Shown here: one piece after another, positions 17,056-25,654 of the stretch | Numbering within the stretch: position 1 is the stretch's first letter | Layout of the letters: each line of letters begins with the position of its first letter | Source: an uncultured Prevotella sp. | GTDB lineage: Bacteria > Bacteroidota > Bacteroidia > Bacteroidales > Bacteroidaceae | Reading direction: 5' to 3' | Assembly: GCA_946998205.1 (NCBI GenBank) | Contig: CAMPYJ010000022.1 | Span: 1 to 41,821 of the forward strand | DNA length: 41,821 nucleotides | The notes under the pieces: model-generated | What the model was told of the DNA's origin: nothing | What the model saw: the letters and a program-made list of their open reading frames with translations, nothing else | Database searches by the model: none | Made by a program: the position numbers and the translations under genes

Positions 17056-17563
17056 GTGTTGTCAAAACTTAGCAGGTCCAAATCACACGCTGAACGAGTT
17101 TGAAGACTTAATGACAGAGCTGGTGAGCATGGACGAAAGCCAATACAGCTATAAGAACACCTTCGTAGCATTGAATGAGAACAACGATGTAGCAGGTATT
17201 TGTGTGAGTTACCATGGCGCCGACCTGAAGAAACTGAGAAAAGTATTTATAGAAAAAGCACTTCAAAAATTCAGCATAGACTATCGAGATATGAAAGACG
17301 AGGCACAACCTGACGAACTATATATCGACAGTATTGCTATTCTTCCGCAATACCGCCGCAAGGGCATTGCTAAAGAACTAATCACACATGCCTTAAATAA
17401 GGCGAAAGACATGAAGATAGATAAAATTGGACTTTTAGTGGACAAAGACAATCCACATGCAGAGCGCCTCTACACAACCCAAGGGTTTCGGTATGTAGAC
17501 GACACCGATTGGGGTGGACATCCCATGAAACACCTACAGTATTTGATTACTTTTTACGGATAG
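16982..17563 (+). CDS. GNAT-family N-acetyltransferase
   Basis: A 193-residue acetyl-CoA-dependent acyltransferase with the GNAT fold. The acetyl-CoA binding motif is LPQYRRKGIAKELI (Q-x-x-R/K-G-I/V-A) near residue 120, preceded by the beta-4 strand ELYIDSIAI. The C-terminal motif B is NPHAERLYTTQGFRYV. The substrate cannot be deduced. The start overlaps the 3' end of the histidine kinase frame by 74 bp, and the stop overlaps the convergent envelope gene by 17 bp. It lies in the AT-richer stretch. Confidence 0.85.
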   Translation: MKITQATKEQAREIAKLIMLAMNYECCQNLAGPNHTLNEFEDLMTELVSMDESQYSYKNTFVALNENNDVAGICVSYHGADLKKLRKVFIEKALQKFSIDYRDMKDEAQPDELYIDSIAILPQYRRKGIAKELITHALNKAKDMKIDKIGLLVDKDNPHAERLYTTQGFRYVDDTDWGGHPMKHLQYLITFYG

Positions 17564-20105
17564 GATAAGAAAAAGCGTTCAGTGATGCGGGTACGCCATC
17601 TACGAGCGTCTCAGCACACACATTCATATAAGTTGTGTAACTTCCATTGTAATATTCTACAACCGCTATTCCGTTTTCGTCTGTCTTCAAATTCGGATTC
17701 CAATATAAAGTACGACGCGTCTCATCGGCATTGCTGTCAAAGTATCCACTCTCTGGATAGATGGGTGAATAAAAAGCCTTTGGCTCGTCATATCCTTGAA
17801 TCACTGTGCGACGGATACCTCGTGATGGGCGATAGTTTTTGTTAGAACTCCAATTGTCAGCCATCTTGAACGCACAACGTACTACGTACTTTTTGAGTGC
17901 TGTCTGGCTGGCAGTGTCTACACGTAAATGAGTATAAGCATCGGTGAGTTCAGACTTCCGTATGCGATAGTTATCGTCAACTGAATAAGCGTATCTGTTA
18001 AACTTGTCCATGTACAACATTGCCGTTTCTATCATGTCGAGGTCTTTCTCTATATAGGGCAGTTGTATCTCTTCTCCATTCACGCTATATCGCAACGGAT
18101 TAACACCATATTGCGTTCCTTCCGGGTTAATTAGTGGGTTAAGGTTGTGCAAGAAAAATCCCACCTCGTTGGATACATACTTCCCTTCGTCGCGTAGCTT
18201 GTCAATATGTTTACGAATATTATAAAAGGCGAGAATATCTCGTTCAAACGACTCTGTGTCTTTCAAAGTATTATGACGCTTTTTACCCTTCACCACCACC
18301 TCGTCTATTTGCAAAGCATTCGCTTCAAGTTGATTTGTTGTAAGCGAATCAACCAATTGTTGCAGTGCCAAAGTGTCTACAGGTTCCTCCCAAATGGGGT
18401 GCAACTCTCGCCAATCATAAGCTCTTAAGCCAGGTTCAAAATTGCGATAAAGACTCACGTCGGCATAACGATTCTTTTGCTTACCATTGCGTTTAGTCTG
18501 AATGACAGACTCCATACGCCCATATATATCGTCCATTGGAAGACTGAAATTCCCTAACGAATCGGTATAGGTCGCCCCCGACACATAAATTGTGTCGCGC
18601 TTACCTAACACCGTAACGGCAATATTAGACTGTTGTTTGCCAAACCAAGAGTCTACATGCCCATACAGGGTCAAGTTTGGTTCGGGCATTTGCTTCGGCT
18701 CAAACGGCTTCTTACCAATAAGCTGAGTTATATCATATTGTCTCCAGCCACGAATAAGCAACAAATTATCTAACAATTTGCGCCTTCCCCTACTCTTTTC
18801 TTCAAAATAATACGCTGGTTGATGAATATAACCTTTTAAATCGGAAGTGAGCAGTAAGTCGGTCTCAATGGTTTGAGAGCCTGGTATATAGTCGGTTCGT
18901 TCACCATCACGTATGGCTATCGACACACTGGCATTGCGCACAGGCTTTCCTTCCGTATCGGTAACCTTTACCTTATAGCGTGCTTTCTGATAGGGCGTGT
19001 ACACCTTACTATCGCTACCACCTTTCATGGTGATTGTCTTCTTTGGATAGGAAAAACAAAAACGGTCGCAAAGAGTATGTCCTGCTGCATTGATAAGCGA
19101 CATGCGCACAATGCCGGAAGGTAAGTCTGATTTCATAATTCGCAGTGTCTTCGACACCTTACCCACAAATTCTATGGTGTTGAAACTATGCGGTGTTCCT
19201 TGAGAAAAGGTGAACAATGCCAAGGAATCTGTCAACGATTCTGAACTTCTCTTCACCGTCACATCGAAAGATGTTTCTCGGTTTGCTACAGACATGGAAT
19301 AACCTTGAGGCAAAGCTTTGGGCAACACAAAGCGATAGGTGCTGCCTCGAAAAAGGATTTCTACATTGGCGGGCTGTTCACGAGGTGTATACATGAAGCT
19401 CCCCATTCCATCATGGATCGTAGAAATGGGGATTGTACGTTCGCCCGAAGGAGAAAGTAAGAATCCATCGAGGTTTACAAAACCGCTGTCACGGCTCACA
19501 GTTTCGAAACCAATCACACAGGGAATGCCTTGCACCAAATTACCGCCCTCAGGGTAAAAACGAGCTTCTAACTCATCTTTTTGAGGAAGCGGACGTTGCG
19601 CCATACTCTTATCCATGTTGTATACAGCAATACTCCTTGGTGACTCCTTATGTGTGAGCCATTTCCGATATATGGGAATGGTTTGTGAAAAGTACGATGC
19701 ATCGTCAAAAGCCAACATCCAACGGGTGTAAGCTCGTATCTCATAATAACCCGTGAAAAAGGCATTCGTCAGTGCAATATGCCCTTCTCCCTCGCCATCG
19801 TGCAACTTAATGATATGGCGCTCCATTACATTGCCGAGCTGATCGAGCAATTCTACATAAAGTGGTTTACTGATATTGCTCAACTGATTATTTGTAGCCG
19901 TTACAACATACGCCTTAAACCATATAGTGTCACCTTGGTAATAGCTGCTGTTATCTAAATGCAAATGCACCTTCTCCCGTGGGAACGTCTTGGAAAAGGT
20001 TACAGCATTTGCAAAAAAACGTTCAAATACAGAACTGTTTTGTGCCGTAGCAGGAAGTGTTCCCAGCAACAACACAAATAGACTACAAATAATTTTATCA
20101 ATCAT
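17547..20105 (-). CDS. Large envelope protein with MG2-like domain
   Basis: An 852-residue exported protein of a Bacteroidota family often annotated as MG2 or carboxypeptidase-regulatory-like domain protein. The signal peptide is residues 1-21 (IICSLFVLLLGTLPATAQ). It is followed by a macroglobulin-type strand pattern REKVHLHLDNSSYYQGDTIWFKAYV (quoted from two adjoining parts: REKVHLHLDN, SSYYQGDTIWFKAYV), further beta-sandwich repeats, and KVTDTEGKPVRNASVSIA (about 390), which looks like a transthyretin/CarboxypepD-type domain. EVVVKGKKRH near residue 610 recalls the start of a TonB plug, but no barrel follows. Function is unknown. It is the second gene of an operon with nhaD (45 bp gap) and is AT-rich compared with most of nhaD. 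Confidence 0.8.
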   Translation of the reverse strand: MIDKIICSLFVLLLGTLPATAQNSSVFERFFANAVTFSKTFPREKVHLHLDNSSYYQGDTIWFKAYVVTATNNQLSNISKPLYVELLDQLGNVMERHIIKLHDGEGEGHIALTNAFFTGYYEIRAYTRWMLAFDDASYFSQTIPIYRKWLTHKESPRSIAVYNMDKSMAQRPLPQKDELEARFYPEGGNLVQGIPCVIGFETVSRDSGFVNLDGFLLSPSGERTIPISTIHDGMGSFMYTPREQPANVEILFRGSTYRFVLPKALPQGYSMSVANRETSFDVTVKRSSESLTDSLALFTFSQGTPHSFNTIEFVGKVSKTLRIMKSDLPSGIVRMSLINAAGHTLCDRFCFSYPKKTITMKGGSDSKVYTPYQKARYKVKVTDTEGKPVRNASVSIAIRDGERTDYIPGSQTIETDLLLTSDLKGYIHQPAYYFEEKSRGRRKLLDNLLLIRGWRQYDITQLIGKKPFEPKQMPEPNLTLYGHVDSWFGKQQSNIAVTVLGKRDTIYVSGATYTDSLGNFSLPMDDIYGRMESVIQTKRNGKQKNRYADVSLYRNFEPGLRAYDWRELHPIWEEPVDTLALQQLVDSLTTNQLEANALQIDEVVVKGKKRHNTLKDTESFERDILAFYNIRKHIDKLRDEGKYVSNEVGFFLHNLNPLINPEGTQYGVNPLRYSVNGEEIQLPYIEKDLDMIETAMLYMDKFNRYAYSVDDNYRIRKSELTDAYTHLRVDTASQTALKKYVVRCAFKMADNWSSNKNYRPSRGIRRTVIQGYDEPKAFYSPIYPESGYFDSNADETRRTLYWNPNLKTDENGIAVVEYYNGSYTTYMNVCAETLVDGVPASLNAFSYPIRKK

Positions 20106-20150
20106 AATGTTGCAAGGTTATATTGTTATCAATCGTAATCAGCGATAAGC

Positions 20151-21503
20151 CTATATAACTGTCGGGAAAATGAAAGTACGAATGACCCAATAGCATAAGA
20201 TTCCTGATAAATAACTTACCATAGCAATCCAGCTAACATGCTTGAGGTACCAACCGAAGGTTATCTTCTCCAAGCCCATCACCACCACGCCGGCCGCGCT
20301 GCCCACGATGAGGATAGACCCGCCCACACCGGCGCAGTAAGCCAGCAACTGCCAGAAAATGCCATCGACAGCCATGTCGCCCACGGCCCCCACGGGATAC
20401 ATGCCCATGCATCCCGCCACCAAGGGAACATTGTCCACGATGCTGGAAATCACGCCTATCACGCCTGTCACCACATAGTGGTTGCCGTCAGACACTTCGT
20501 TGAGCCATCTTCCCAGTCCTCCCAACACGCCGATTTCTTCCAGACAAGCCACCGCCATGAGGATGCCGAGGAAGAACAGAATGGTGGACATGTCGATGTG
20601 AGACAACAGTTTGCTCACGCGCTTGCCCATTCCGTCTCTCGCATGTTCCAACTTACGGTAAAACACCTCGGTGACAGTCCAAAGCACGCCCAGCACCAAC
20701 AAGATGCCGACAAACGGCGGCAGGTGAGTGAGACTCTTGAAGATGGGGACGAAAATCAAGCCTCCCACCCCGACGCCGAATATCACATTGCGCTGCCGCT
20801 CAGAAAGGTCAACGGCCTGACCGTCTGACGCCTCGCACACCTCCGCCGTTTCCAAGTCGCCTTTCAGGGAATATTGCATGATGAACGCCGGCACAACCAT
20901 GGCCACGATTGACGGCAGGAAGATTTCCGCCATCACGCCCAATGCCGTGATGACTCCCTTGTTCCAAAGCATGATGGTCGTCACGTCCCCGATTGGAGAG
21001 AACGCTCCGCCCGCGTTAGCTGCGATGATTACCAGAGAGGCATAAACCAAGAGGTCTTCATGGCGACGCACCAACTTGCGTAATATCATAATCATCACGA
21101 TGCTGGTCGTCATGTTGTCCAAGATGGCGGAGAGGATGAACGTCATGAACGTGATACGCCACAGCAAGGCACGCTTGCCCTTCGTCTTCATGACATTGCG
21201 CACGAAGTTGAACCCGCCATTTTGGTCAACCACCTCTACGATGGTCATGGCGCCCATCAAGAAGAAAAGGGTGGTAGAGGTGCTGCCCAGATGTTTCTCA
21301 ATGACGCGGCCCACCTCGTTAATCAAGTCCTGACCTTCGAACCCGGGCAGGTAAGTACCCGGCGCGAGCATGAACAGCGTCCAGCAGAACACGAACATCA
21401 ACAGGGCCACGGCGGCCTTGTTCACCTTGGTAACACTCTCAATGGCTATGCAAAAATAACCGATGATGAAAACGATGACAATCGCTAACGTTAAAAATGC
21501 CAT
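20151..21503 (-). CDS. nhaD: NhaD-type Na+/H+ antiporter
   Basis: A 450-residue inner-membrane antiporter of the NhaD/arsenite permease-like superfamily, exporting sodium in exchange for protons. About twelve hydrophobic helices are visible. Family motifs include LFFLMGAMTIVEVVDQNGGF, ILSAILDNMTTSIVMIMIL, ANAGGAFSPIGDVTTIMLW and SSIVDNVPLVAG. The last about 40 codons are AT-richer than the remainder, like the gene that follows. The promoter is at 21598-21628. Confidence 0.9.
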   Translation of the reverse strand: MAFLTLAIVIVFIIGYFCIAIESVTKVNKAAVALLMFVFCWTLFMLAPGTYLPGFEGQDLINEVGRVIEKHLGSTSTTLFFLMGAMTIVEVVDQNGGFNFVRNVMKTKGKRALLWRITFMTFILSAILDNMTTSIVMIMILRKLVRRHEDLLVYASLVIIAANAGGAFSPIGDVTTIMLWNKGVITALGVMAEIFLPSIVAMVVPAFIMQYSLKGDLETAEVCEASDGQAVDLSERQRNVIFGVGVGGLIFVPIFKSLTHLPPFVGILLVLGVLWTVTEVFYRKLEHARDGMGKRVSKLLSHIDMSTILFFLGILMAVACLEEIGVLGGLGRWLNEVSDGNHYVVTGVIGVISSIVDNVPLVAGCMGMYPVGAVGDMAVDGIFWQLLAYCAGVGGSILIVGSAAGVVVMGLEKITFGWYLKHVSWIAMVSYLSGILCYWVIRTFIFPTVI

Positions 21504-21597
21504 AAAATTTATTTCTAATTGTTTTCGCCTACTTCAGCCGGAATCATGCTACCGGATGATAAGGATGTCGTTGGTAGCCTTGACTGAAAAACCACTG

Positions 21598-21628
21598 CAA
21601 AGATAGTCGTTGCCTGCTGAATAACCAA
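21598..21628 (-). promoter_or_regulatory. Promoter of the nhaD operon
   Basis: Minus strand: TTG (21628-21626), 20-base spacer, TATCTTTG (21605-21598). The leader to nhaD is about 90 nt. Confidence 0.7.
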
Positions 21629-21758
21629 ACAAAAACACATCTTTATTATTATTCTTTCGTTCCCCATGAAATTTCACAGTCACAGCATGAAAAATCGCAC
21701 TCGTAATCGCCCTGAAAAACAGGCCAAAGACATGGATTTCTAAAAGCAAAGAGATTGG

Positions 21759-21824
21759 CCCTCAAAGTCATTGAGTTTGACCTCCAACGTCATTGAGTTT
21801 GACCTGCAAACGCATTGAGATTAA
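21759..21824. repeat. 22-bp tandem repeat array, three units
   Basis: Three direct units of 22 bp at 21759-21780, 21781-21802 and 21803-21824. The first two share GTCATTGAGTTTGA and the third has CGCATTGAGATTAA. The core CATTGAGTTT is the reverse complement of the core of the array at 10952-11017, which has the same period. The rest of the 468-bp gap between nhaD and the next gene fragment holds the nhaD promoter and otherwise nothing I recognise. Confidence 0.75.
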
Positions 21825-21971
21825 TTTCGACGGAAATAAGGGACGTATTGTTTGTTTTTATATGACACATTTCTGTTTCATAAGCCAAAATAAATGATGA
21901 TTCTGACATTAGAAAATAAAAAGAATGACATTCATCAGCTTTTTCTTACTTTTTCACTAACTTTGCAAGGT

Positions 21972-22160
21972 ATGGCCGTGAAAATCCGCAGTGAAGCGAA
22001 AACGCCATCATCACCGATGCTGACCATGTTGACCGTGCGGTTTCCCGCCTCGTCGCCAACATCAAGAGGATGACAGGCCGACGGCTTCCGCCCAGCTGCT
22101 CAAAAAATAAGTGGAAACGCTTGCGGCAAACGGCGCGAAGACGGCAGCCGCCGCCGGCCG
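21972..22160 (+). pseudogene. Dead paralogue of the DUF6621-like gene at 23531
   Basis: Translation in the third frame after an in-frame-looking ATG gives SENAIITDADHVDRAVSRL, then VANIKRMTGRR, which aligns with SENVILVDADYIDRVAFNL and IVNFERMIGRR of the gene at 23531. A TGA replaces the Trp codon just before SEN. A frameshift after GRRLPP and a TAA in place of a second Trp follow (K-stop-VETLAANGA against RWIDCIALDGG). Even the start region is similar: TTTGCAAGGTATG here and TTTGCAAAGTATG there. Only the N-terminal third survives. Confidence 0.75.
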
Positions 22161-22280
22161 TCACATGTCATTCGCATATCATGCACCTCTCAGCAGCAGG
22201 CGCCGCCATTGTGAGAACAAAGACCAAACAGAACATCATCACCAAGACCCACATGCTTGTAAACGCTCAAGACAACCGCC

Positions 22281-23349
22281 ATGATTGAATCACTTCAGTC
22301 ACTCAGGATTATTTTTGTCGCCATGGTGTTCATGTCGCATTTCGCACTGAACACGACGCCTTTTGATTATGGCGGCGACTGCGGAGTAGCCTTCTTCTTC
22401 ATGCTCAGTGGTTTTGTCCTCTCCCACGCGCATGGCGGACAGGTCGCCGATGGGTCGTATGCCGCGGGGACGCTTCTTTAAGAAACGGCTTTTCAAGCTC
22501 TACCCCTTGCATCTGCCATGCTTGCTGTTTACGATTGCCATCCATGCCGGCAGACTTACTTCGGCAGACTACGTCAGGCTGTTGCCTAATTTCCTTTTAA
22601 TTCAAAGTTGGTTTCCTCAATCAGACATTTACTTTTCTGGTAATGGCGTGTCATGGTTTCTGTCCGACCTCCTGTTTATGTATCTCCTGTTCCCCTGTCT
22701 GTATAAGCGCATACACCGCGCAAGACTCCGCAACTTGGCATTAGCCGCCATTGCGTTGACGGGCGCCTATGTTGCATTCATCCTCCTCATACCCGAAGAC
22801 AACGTACGGTGGTTCGTGTATGTGCTGCCGGTCTCCCGGCTTGCAGACTTCAGCATCGGCATCATCACTTGTCGCATTTGCCAAGAAACGACATTACCCT
22901 CGCGCTTCAGCAGTCAGTCGTACATCGGCAAGACCGCCATCGAACTGTCACTCATCGCCGTGCTCGCATGCTGGTGCGCCGCCTACCCCAGCATCAATCC
23001 GCGCGTCAGGACATCATTGATTTTCTGGACTTGTCTTCCACCAACGATAGCGTACTTCGCCGCGACCGACCGAAACGGCGGTCTCATCACATCCATCCTT
23101 CACAAAAAGTTTCTTTTGTGGCTGGGTAGGATTTCGTTTGAAATTTACATGGTCCACCAGATTGTTATCAACGTCATCTTGAGTGAGAGCATGAAGCACC
23201 AATGCTCCGGGCATTACGGAGCGCTGCTTTTACTGTGCATCCTTGTCACGATTGCTTCTGCGCAAGTATCGCGAAAGGTCATCTCCCTGCTCCATGCCAG
23301 ACGAAAGGATTGGGGCATGAGTCAAAAAGAACGGACATTCGCGGAATGA
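22281..23349 (+). pseudogene. Acyltransferase 3-family membrane protein, frameshifted
   Basis: The first 66 codons (MIESLQSLRIIFVAMVFMSH, GVAFFFMLSGFVLSHAHGG) are the start of an acyltransferase 3 / OafA-NodX family O-acyltransferase, with the typical catalytic His region LRIIFVAMVFMSHFAL. The frame ends at a TAA just after 22472. The following frame continues the protein as GRFFKKRLFKLYPLHL and shows the remaining TM helices up to 23349. Removing one G from the GGGG at 22466-22469 restores a continuous protein of 355 residues (YAAGRFFKKR). As written the gene is off. Such enzymes acylate surface polysaccharide, O-antigen or peptidoglycan. The target here is unknown. Confidence 0.85.
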
Positions 23350-23492
23350 TGCTGACTGCGGAATGAAAAGCGGGCTTCTTCTTTGGCGGTATGAAAGAAA
23401 CGTTTTTTCAAGCAAACTATTTTCACGCGCCCGGATTTCCACACGACAAAACGGATCTTGGCAATTGCCGCGAAAAACTTTAAGATGTTCAT

Positions 23493-23524
23493 TTGTCATT
23501 TCTCATTATTTTTATGTACATTTG
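23493..23524 (+). promoter_or_regulatory. Promoter of the DUF6621-like gene
   Basis: TTG (23493-23495), 21-base spacer, TACATTTG (23517-23524). The ATG begins 6 bases after the -7 element, so the mRNA would be nearly or fully leaderless. Confidence 0.6.
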
Positions 23525-23530
23525 CAAAGT

Positions 23531-24133
23531 ATGAACGCACAGACAAATCACATCGACACGAAATGGAGCGAGAATGTAATATTGGTGGACGCCGACTACA
23601 TTGACCGGGTTGCTTTCAACCTTATCGTCAACTTCGAGCGGATGATTGGACGGCGCATTCCCGCTGCCGACATGGCAAGATGGATTGACTGCATCGCCTT
23701 GGATGGCGGGGTGCGCGAGGGAGAACAGCAGACACAGGTGGTCTTCGTACACCGCAAGGAAAAGAACGGACTGGAGAACTTCCGCCCAAGCGATTATGAA
23801 GCCGAATTGAACGGCAAGGCCTTCAAGGACCATCTGGGCGAGTTCGTCATAAGTTCGTTTCGCATAGAAGACATCGTGTGTGACACTGATTTCTTGATAG
23901 ACATTCTGCAAACGGCTTGCAGGCAGCCCGGCGTGAAGCGCATCATGGTGGTGCCCGACAGCGAACGGGATGGCGTATACGACCGCGTGCGCCATGCGCT
24001 GCAGTACGTAGACGACGACAAGCGCGTCACCGTGTTTGCCATGCAGCCCATGCCGGGTGGTAATTTCCGGCAAGAGATATTGGGCTACTCGCTGATGAAC
24101 GCCTTGGGTATCAAGAGTGAAGAAATAAAATAA
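23531..24133 (+). CDS. DUF6621-like conserved Bacteroidota protein
   Basis: A 200-residue soluble protein of unknown function that fits the family I know as DUF6621 (pattern ILxDAxxLxxVxxxLxxxFExxxxRxIP, ALDxGxxEGExxxQV, ELNGxAFKxxLGEF, ALGI near the end). I chose the ATG at 23531, not an upstream one, because it follows the -7 box and starts the family homology. The first strand with acidic residues (VILVDADYID) and the later IMVVPDSERD recall NYN/PIN-like nucleases, but I cannot show an active site. A decayed N-terminal copy lies at 21972-22160. Confidence 0.75.
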   Translation: MNAQTNHIDTKWSENVILVDADYIDRVAFNLIVNFERMIGRRIPAADMARWIDCIALDGGVREGEQQTQVVFVHRKEKNGLENFRPSDYEAELNGKAFKDHLGEFVISSFRIEDIVCDTDFLIDILQTACRQPGVKRIMVVPDSERDGVYDRVRHALQYVDDDKRVTVFAMQPMPGGNFRQEILGYSLMNALGIKSEEIK

Positions 24134-24152
24134 CGTATAACAACCAACAGAA

Positions 24153-24213
24153 AGTGCCGCTAAAAGCGTACCCTGCGAGGCACTCTCCCTCACATGCTGG
24201 GGGTGACGGGGAG
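24153..24213 (+). other. Two adjacent hairpins before the dehydrogenase gene
   Basis: AGTGCC (24153-24158) pairs with GGCACT (24179-24184). CTCCCTCAC (24085+100 to 24193, i.e. 24185-24193) then pairs imperfectly with GTGACGGGGAG (24203-24213). Both lie in the 88-bp gap, the second ending 8 bases before the ATG at 24222. They may terminate the upstream transcript or fold in the leader of the next gene. Confidence 0.4.
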
Positions 24214-24221
24214 TCTTTATC

Positions 24222-25439
24222 ATGTCAAAAGTTTTAATGATCGGCGCCGGTGGCGTGGCTACGGTTGCCGCATTTAAGATTGCACAAAACCCAGAGGTTT
24301 TCACCGACTTCATGATAGCAAGCCGGCGAAAGGAAAAATGCGATGAGATCGTGAAAGCAATTGGCAAGCCAAGCATCAAAACAGCTCAGGTAGATGCTGA
24401 CGATGTGGAACAACTCAAAACGCTGATGAACGATTATCAACCCGAATTGGTCATCAACTTGGCTTTGCCTTATCAAGACCTTACCATCATGGAGGCTTGT
24501 CTGGCCTGTGGCTGCAACTACTTGGACACGGCCAACTATGAGCCAAGAGACGAGGCGCACTTTGAATATTCATGGCAATGGGCATACAAAGAGAAGTTCG
24601 AGCAGGCTGGGCTTACGGCCATCCTTGGCTGTGGTTTCGACCCAGGCGTGAGTGGTATTTTCACCGCCTACGCAGCCAAGCATTATTTTGACGAGATACA
24701 TTATTTGGATATTGTGGATTGCAATGCGGGTAATCACCATAAGGCTTTCGCCACGAACTTCAATCCAGAAATCAACATTCGGGAGATTACGCAGAAGGGT
24801 CTTTATTATAAAGACGGCAAATGGATAGAAACCGAACCGTTGGAGATTCATAAACCCATTACTTATCCAAACATCGGGCCGCGTGAGAGCTACCTGATGC
24901 ACCACGAAGAGCTGGAAAGTTTGGTGAAAAACTATCCCACCATCAAGCAGGCTCGCTTTTGGATGACTTTCGGAGAGCAATACCTTAATTATCTGGATGT
25001 CATTCAAAACTTAGGAATGTCGCGCATTGACGAGATTGAATACGAAGCTGAATTGGCTGATGGTTCGGGCAAGAAGGTGAAGGTGAACATTGTTCCCCTG
25101 CAATTCTTGAAAGCCGTTTTACCCAATCCACAAGACCTTGGCGAGAACTATGACGGTGAGACGAGCATCGGATGCCGCATTCGTGGCGTGAAAGATGGTA
25201 AAGAACTATCTTACTATGTGTACAACAACTGCAAGCACCAGGATGCCTACAAGGAAACAGGCATGCAGGGCGTGAGCTACACCACGGGCGTTCCGGCCAT
25301 GATTGGCGCCATGATGTTCCTGAAAGGTCTTTGGAAAAAGCCCGGCGTTTGGAATGTAGAAGACTTCGATCCCGATCCTTTCATGGAACAACTCAACAAG
25401 CAAGGCTTGCCTTGGCACGAAGTGTTTGGAGAGAAATGA
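24222..25439 (+). CDS. Saccharopine dehydrogenase-family carboxynorspermidine dehydrogenase
   Basis: A 405-residue NAD(P)-dependent reductase. The Rossmann motif is VLMIGAGGVATVAAFK at residues 4-19, followed by the Sacchrp_dh pattern LVINLALPYQDLTIMEACLACGCNYLDTANYE. The downstream blocks GLTAILGCGFDPGVSGIFTAYA and IVDCNAGNHHKAFATNFNPEINIRE are characteristic of carboxy(nor)spermidine dehydrogenase, which reductively couples a diamine with aspartate semialdehyde for spermidine/norspermidine. This assignment is by pattern memory. A true lysine-pathway saccharopine dehydrogenase is less likely at this length. The partner decarboxylase is not in the window. Confidence 0.8.
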   Translation: MSKVLMIGAGGVATVAAFKIAQNPEVFTDFMIASRRKEKCDEIVKAIGKPSIKTAQVDADDVEQLKTLMNDYQPELVINLALPYQDLTIMEACLACGCNYLDTANYEPRDEAHFEYSWQWAYKEKFEQAGLTAILGCGFDPGVSGIFTAYAAKHYFDEIHYLDIVDCNAGNHHKAFATNFNPEINIREITQKGLYYKDGKWIETEPLEIHKPITYPNIGPRESYLMHHEELESLVKNYPTIKQARFWMTFGEQYLNYLDVIQNLGMSRIDEIEYEAELADGSGKKVKVNIVPLQFLKAVLPNPQDLGENYDGETSIGCRIRGVKDGKELSYYVYNNCKHQDAYKETGMQGVSYTTGVPAMIGAMMFLKGLWKKPGVWNVEDFDPDPFMEQLNKQGLPWHEVFGEK

Positions 25440-25442
25440 AAA

Positions 25443-25482
25443 GAAGCCTCTCCCCCTGCCCCTCCCCGAAAGGGAGGGGAGT
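25443..25482 (+). repeat. GC-rich hairpin repeat, left copy
   Basis: Starts with GAAGCCTCTCCCCCTGCCCC and contains CTCCCCGAAAGGGAGGGGAG, an internal palindrome that can act as a terminator for the preceding gene. An inverted relative lies at 25608-25646, on the other side of the upstream region of recA. Confidence 0.65.
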
Positions 25483-25607
25483 GATTAGACTTTTTGCTGA
25501 AAGCATCAGTGCTTACCAATAAAGATAAACAATAAATGACTGTTCATTTAATCAACAGTGAGAAATAACATTATTAAACAATAATTATAAAAAAAGAAGC
25601 TATCTAC

Positions 25608-25646
25608 GCTCATCCCCTTTGGGGAGGGGTCGGGGGTGAGGCTTCC
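25608..25646 (-). repeat. GC-rich hairpin repeat, right copy (inverted)
   Basis: The minus strand reads GGAAGCCTCACCCCCGACCC and then CTCCCCAAAGGGGATGAGC, similar to 25443-25482. With that copy it brackets about 125 bp of AT-rich DNA. It ends 8 bases before the recA start codon, so it would be in the recA leader. Confidence 0.65.
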
Positions 25647-25654
25647 ATTTAATT

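Noticed and set aside
21549..21749. 66-codon minus-strand frame upstream of nhaD
   Set aside because: It contains the nhaD promoter and has no recognisable domain.
22281..22481. A separate 66-residue membrane protein
   Set aside because: It is the N-terminus of the acyltransferase, joined to the next frame by correcting one G in a G4 run.
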